From assembly GCA_035530275.1 (NCBI GenBank), contig DATKVC010000008.1, positions 62,001 to 126,000 of the forward strand: a stretch of DNA of 64,000 nt. Reading direction: 5' to 3'. This DNA comes from CAIJMU01 sp035530275 (GTDB lineage Bacteria > Spirochaetota > Spirochaetia > Treponematales > Rectinemataceae). The position numbers were made by a program, and so were the translations under genes. Positions 61,418-64,000 of the stretch are shown here, one piece after another. The first letter of the stretch is position 1. Each line of letters opens with the position of its first letter. The notes beneath the pieces were generated by a model. It was not told where the DNA came from. It did no database searches and was given only the letters and a program-made list of their open reading frames with translations.

Positions 61418-63618
61418 GCGCCTTCGGCAAGATCCCGTGCCGGATCGCTTTCACCGAAGGCAGCGACAAAGTCCGCAATGGCCTTCGATGAGGGATGCTC
61501 GAGCGCAAAGACATTGAGATGATCCATGGCGCGGGTCGCCCCAACGTAGATCAGGTTCCGCGTCATGCGATCCACGGACGCTTCATCGTAGCCGGGACCG
61601 AACCAAGGCTGTCGATAGAGGAAGGGCAGAACGACTGGAAAATCGAGTCCTTTCGCCGAAAGGAAGGTCGTCATGCGGACCTGCCCCTCGTTCTCGAAAG
61701 AGAAGCCCTTGTCTCTGATCCCGACAGCAGCGATATCCTCCGCTTCAAGCCGCTTCTTGATCAGCTCCGCATCGTCTTTGGAAGGATAAATTATGCAGAT
61801 GTTCTCAGGATCGTAGTTGAGGGTCTCGATGAAGAACTTCACCCTGGCTACAAGGAGATCGGCCAGCTCACTGCGGTCCTTGGCCTGGAAGAGCTCCGGC
61901 GCCGGCCCCGGTCGAACAGCAGTCGGCTCATTCTCGGAATCCTGGCCGGGGATCGTCTTGCGGTAGGCTTCGGCGAGCTCATGGATTGCGAAGGTATTGC
62001 GAAAATTGGACCGGAGAATGCGAGAACGTCCAACAATATCGATCCCAGCCTGCTTAAACGAGAATCCAGGCTGGTAGATCGATTGATCAGCGTCTCCTGC
62101 CAGGACAATACATCGTCGTGCACAACCCTTGAGCGCCTTGAGGTCGGCGGCAGCCAAATCCTGTGCCTCGTCGATGAAAATATAGTCTACGCAGCGAAGG
62201 CGAGGATCCTCCGGGTTGGCATCAATAGCCCTAAGAAGCTTTACGCGAGAATAGCCCTTGGAAAAGGCTCGGCGCGCCTCCATCTCCGCCGCCATCGCCT
62301 CACAGGCAGCCCAGAGCGTTGCACGATCCTTCGGGGCAACTGCCTTCTTCATCCCGCGCCGATTAAAACCACCCTCGACATAGCTTTCGTAACTAAGGTC
62401 GTTCCCCCAGATGACGAGCTCTGCCTCGTCCTTCAGTTCCTGGGGGCTGAAACCCTCCGGTTTGTAGGTTTCTGCAAGCTCCTCGACGATGTCGTAGTCC
62501 ATATGAGCGCCTGGATCGATTGCCGCGAGCCTGTCCTTGATGAAGGCATCCGCTGTCTGAATCTTGTCCGCCCCATTCTGCGCTGAGAGAATTGAGGCAA
62601 CGTAGGAATCATATTTGACGAGGGTGTTCGTGTAGGTAAGCAGAGCTACGCTCCCGTTGAGCTCACTTATATCAAGCCTTGCTTCGTCGACCCCGCCGGT
62701 CTTGGCTTTCTCGATCGCCTTCAAGAGAACAAGGGTTTTGCCTGTCCCCGCAGCCCCCTTCACGAGGAAGTCGGCGTCCAAGCGGATTTGCTCAAGCACC
62801 TTCTGCTGATCGGCAGTCAACCTGATGAGCATCCTCTCGTAGTCCGCTCGCGTCCTCGTATAGGTCGTCATTTTCTTCACGAGGCTCACGTACTCGTGCT
62901 CTTTCCGGTACTCCTCGAGCTGCTTTCGGGTTCCTCTGAGCTCTTTCTCCAGATTGGCCCGCTCCTGGCGCTCGGCGTCTGCCTTACGGCCACGTGACTG
63001 GGCGATGCCCTCCAGCTCATCGATCCGCTTGTTCTTGGCGAGTACCGCCGTCTCGAGGTGCTCTACCTTGCGGGAGAGCCCCTCCATCTCAGCAATCCGC
63101 TGGACCAGTAATCTCTTCTCCTCGACATCCTTGCCTCGGAGCAGGGAGAGCCTTCGATTCTCCTCCTCAAGGAGATGAACCGGCTTTCGCTCATTCCACT
63201 GCTCGAGGTACTTCCGGATACTCGCCAGCTGCTCAGGAGAACCTACATTCGCCAGTTGGCAAAAGCGCTCCAGATGATGCGAAGCCGTCTCCGCCGACTG
63301 ACGATCGAGGTCTTTGAATAGATGTCGGACATCGTTTGTTTCATCGTGGGCTGAAATCATGGCATTGAGAGAGGTGATGCCATGAACGAATCCGCCGTTC
63401 TTCTTTTTTGCATACCCGATAAAATGGTTCATCAGAATAGTGAAGGTTTCGGTCTTCCCATCAAGCGCGAATCTGTCGCGGATCCAACCTTCAACAAACG
63501 AGTGCACTGCCAGAACAAAGAGGCCGGCATCCAGACCCTGGAGGTTAGCTATCCGATCAAGATTTCTGGCTATGGTGATTTGACTTGTGTTGGGCGCCGT
63601 GACTTCAAGAAGTGCCAT
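61414..63618 (-). CDS. UvrD-like helicase with N-terminal helical domain and coiled coil
   Basis: 734 residues. The first about 140 residues are helical with an unidentified domain (IARNLDRIANLQGLDAGLFVLAVHSFVEGWI, HEPN/DUF4145-like in appearance). A coiled coil follows (about 150-260), then a superfamily 1 helicase: FLVKGAAGTGKTLVLL (Walker A), VDYIFIDEAQDL (Walker B), VLAGDADQSIYQ, RSNFRNTFAI, VRMTTFLSAKGLDFPVVL and IYVGATRAMDHL. All helicase motifs are complete. It was probably the first of a two-gene unit with the broken helicase downstream, perhaps a phage-defence module. AGGAA precedes the ATG at 63618. Confidence 0.82.
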   Translation of the reverse strand: MALLEVTAPNTSQITIARNLDRIANLQGLDAGLFVLAVHSFVEGWIRDRFALDGKTETFTILMNHFIGYAKKKNGGFVHGITSLNAMISAHDETNDVRHLFKDLDRQSAETASHHLERFCQLANVGSPEQLASIRKYLEQWNERKPVHLLEEENRRLSLLRGKDVEEKRLLVQRIAEMEGLSRKVEHLETAVLAKNKRIDELEGIAQSRGRKADAERQERANLEKELRGTRKQLEEYRKEHEYVSLVKKMTTYTRTRADYERMLIRLTADQQKVLEQIRLDADFLVKGAAGTGKTLVLLKAIEKAKTGGVDEARLDISELNGSVALLTYTNTLVKYDSYVASILSAQNGADKIQTADAFIKDRLAAIDPGAHMDYDIVEELAETYKPEGFSPQELKDEAELVIWGNDLSYESYVEGGFNRRGMKKAVAPKDRATLWAACEAMAAEMEARRAFSKGYSRVKLLRAIDANPEDPRLRCVDYIFIDEAQDLAAADLKALKGCARRCIVLAGDADQSIYQPGFSFKQAGIDIVGRSRILRSNFRNTFAIHELAEAYRKTIPGQDSENEPTAVRPGPAPELFQAKDRSELADLLVARVKFFIETLNYDPENICIIYPSKDDAELIKKRLEAEDIAAVGIRDKGFSFENEGQVRMTTFLSAKGLDFPVVLPFLYRQPWFGPGYDEASVDRMTRNLIYVGATRAMDHLNVFALEHPSSKAIADFVAAFGESDPARDLAEGA

Positions 63619-63691
63619 CTATTCCTGCCATCATGAAATTTGTTTGCAGTTATTTATACCACGCCTCTTTTGCCCATGGAAGCTGATCTTG

Positions 63692-63913
63692 TCATCTCAT
63701 TCTTCGAGATCGCGATCCGGGCAATCCGGCTTTCTCTCCGTAATCGCTTCTCGAACGTAATGCGGTCATTTTTAAACTGGAACTCAGGGGCAGCTCAATG
63801 TGAGTAGCGCAGATCCCGGTCTCTGGATCCCAGATTTTTGCGTCGTAGATGTGGGGGTACGGTTGTTCACTCGGTCTGCGCTGGAGCGAATAGGGCCGTC
63901 TCGGACGTTCCAT
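63692..63913 (-). pseudogene. N-terminal remnant of a tyrosine-type integrase (tentative)
   Basis: A 73-codon frame with GAGG upstream. RRPYSLQRR and PHIYDAKIWDPETG resemble the arm-binding N-terminus of phage/island integrases (x-R-P-Y-x-L...YVxFWDPETG). About 45 codons in, a shifted frame reads FKNDRITFEKRLRRK, more like a continuation, so a frameshift is likely. It supports a mobile origin of the accessory segment, but the assignment is from memory. Confidence 0.4.
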
Positions 63914-64000
63914 GTCCGTACCTCATTAAATCCTGGCTCTTCCTTTTTAAGGTCAGAGTCAGGGTCAGAGTTGGTGCGAAGCGTGGAATCCGGTTTTCCG

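Noticed and set aside
63950..63972. GTCAGAGTCAGGGTCAG short repeats near the window end
   Set aside because: Too short and simple to assign any role.

Overview
The window looks like a GC-rich Spirochaetota chromosome (Spirochaetaceae/Treponemataceae-like; moderate-to-low confidence). This rests on gene content: a BmpA-family nucleoside ABC importer, many hybrid histidine kinases and c-di-GMP proteins, a FliL-like protein, and several large lipoproteins with Ser/Gly-Cys lipoboxes. No 16S rRNA or ribosomal protein gene is present to settle taxonomy.

Layout. 1-9.8 kb is housekeeping and signalling: the C-terminus of an AddA/UvrD-type nuclease, a REC-PAS-GGDEF-EAL protein, a nucleotidyltransferase plus DUF2156 pair, OsmC, tryptophanase, an MFS exporter, a FliL-like protein, a HAD phosphatase and tRNA-Leu(UAA), whose 3' end is tandemly repeated in 57-bp units. 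10-14.4 kb holds an acyl-CoA synthetase and a GH2 glycosidase. 14.4-24.1 kb, on the minus strand, holds a nucleoside-type ABC importer (two permeases, double ATPase, and a BMP substrate-binding protein) split by a two-gene signalling operon (HD-GYP regulator and hybrid kinase). 24.3-29.6 kb, also minus, is a compact bacterial microcompartment operon of the sugar-phosphate-utilizing (SPU) kind: DeoC, RpiB, CoA-acylating aldehyde dehydrogenase, four BMC-P vertex proteins, one BMC-T and two nearly identical BMC-H. A divergent DeoR-family regulator follows, and the promoter region between them holds a TGTTA-N6-TAACA operator. Importer and compartment together suggest nucleoside or deoxyribose salvage.

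30.8-41.6 kb: a small SpoT/Mesh1-like HD hydrolase, valS, a large lipoprotein with a subtilisin-like lipoprotein protease, and a kinase/hybrid-kinase pair.

42.1-57.3 kb is the most unusual part. Ten co-directional genes run from a GHKL-like protein through a STAS-methyltransferase fusion, a membrane-bound SpoIIE/PP2C phosphatase, a GHKL kinase-like protein, a STAS-like protein and a class III nucleotide cyclase into a three-gene NHLP-type peptide exporter: a stripped-down HlyD adaptor, a C39 peptidase ABC transporter, and an ABC transporter with a cNMP-like N-terminus. Downstream, behind its own promoter and a highly base-paired leader, is a 52-residue precursor peptide with a double-glycine-type leader and an 11-residue His/Pro/Lys-rich core. 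Three secreted or lipoprotein genes follow. I read this as a peptide secretion system controlled by partner switching and a cyclic nucleotide.

57.6-64 kb: Nudix, a GreA/GreB-like factor, a five-copy palindrome array upstream of an HU-like gene, then a decayed accessory island: a MntA/HepT toxin-antitoxin pair flanked by 25-bp direct repeats, a methylase N-terminal remnant, UvrD and RecG-like fragments, an intact coiled-coil UvrD-like helicase and an integrase N-terminal remnant.
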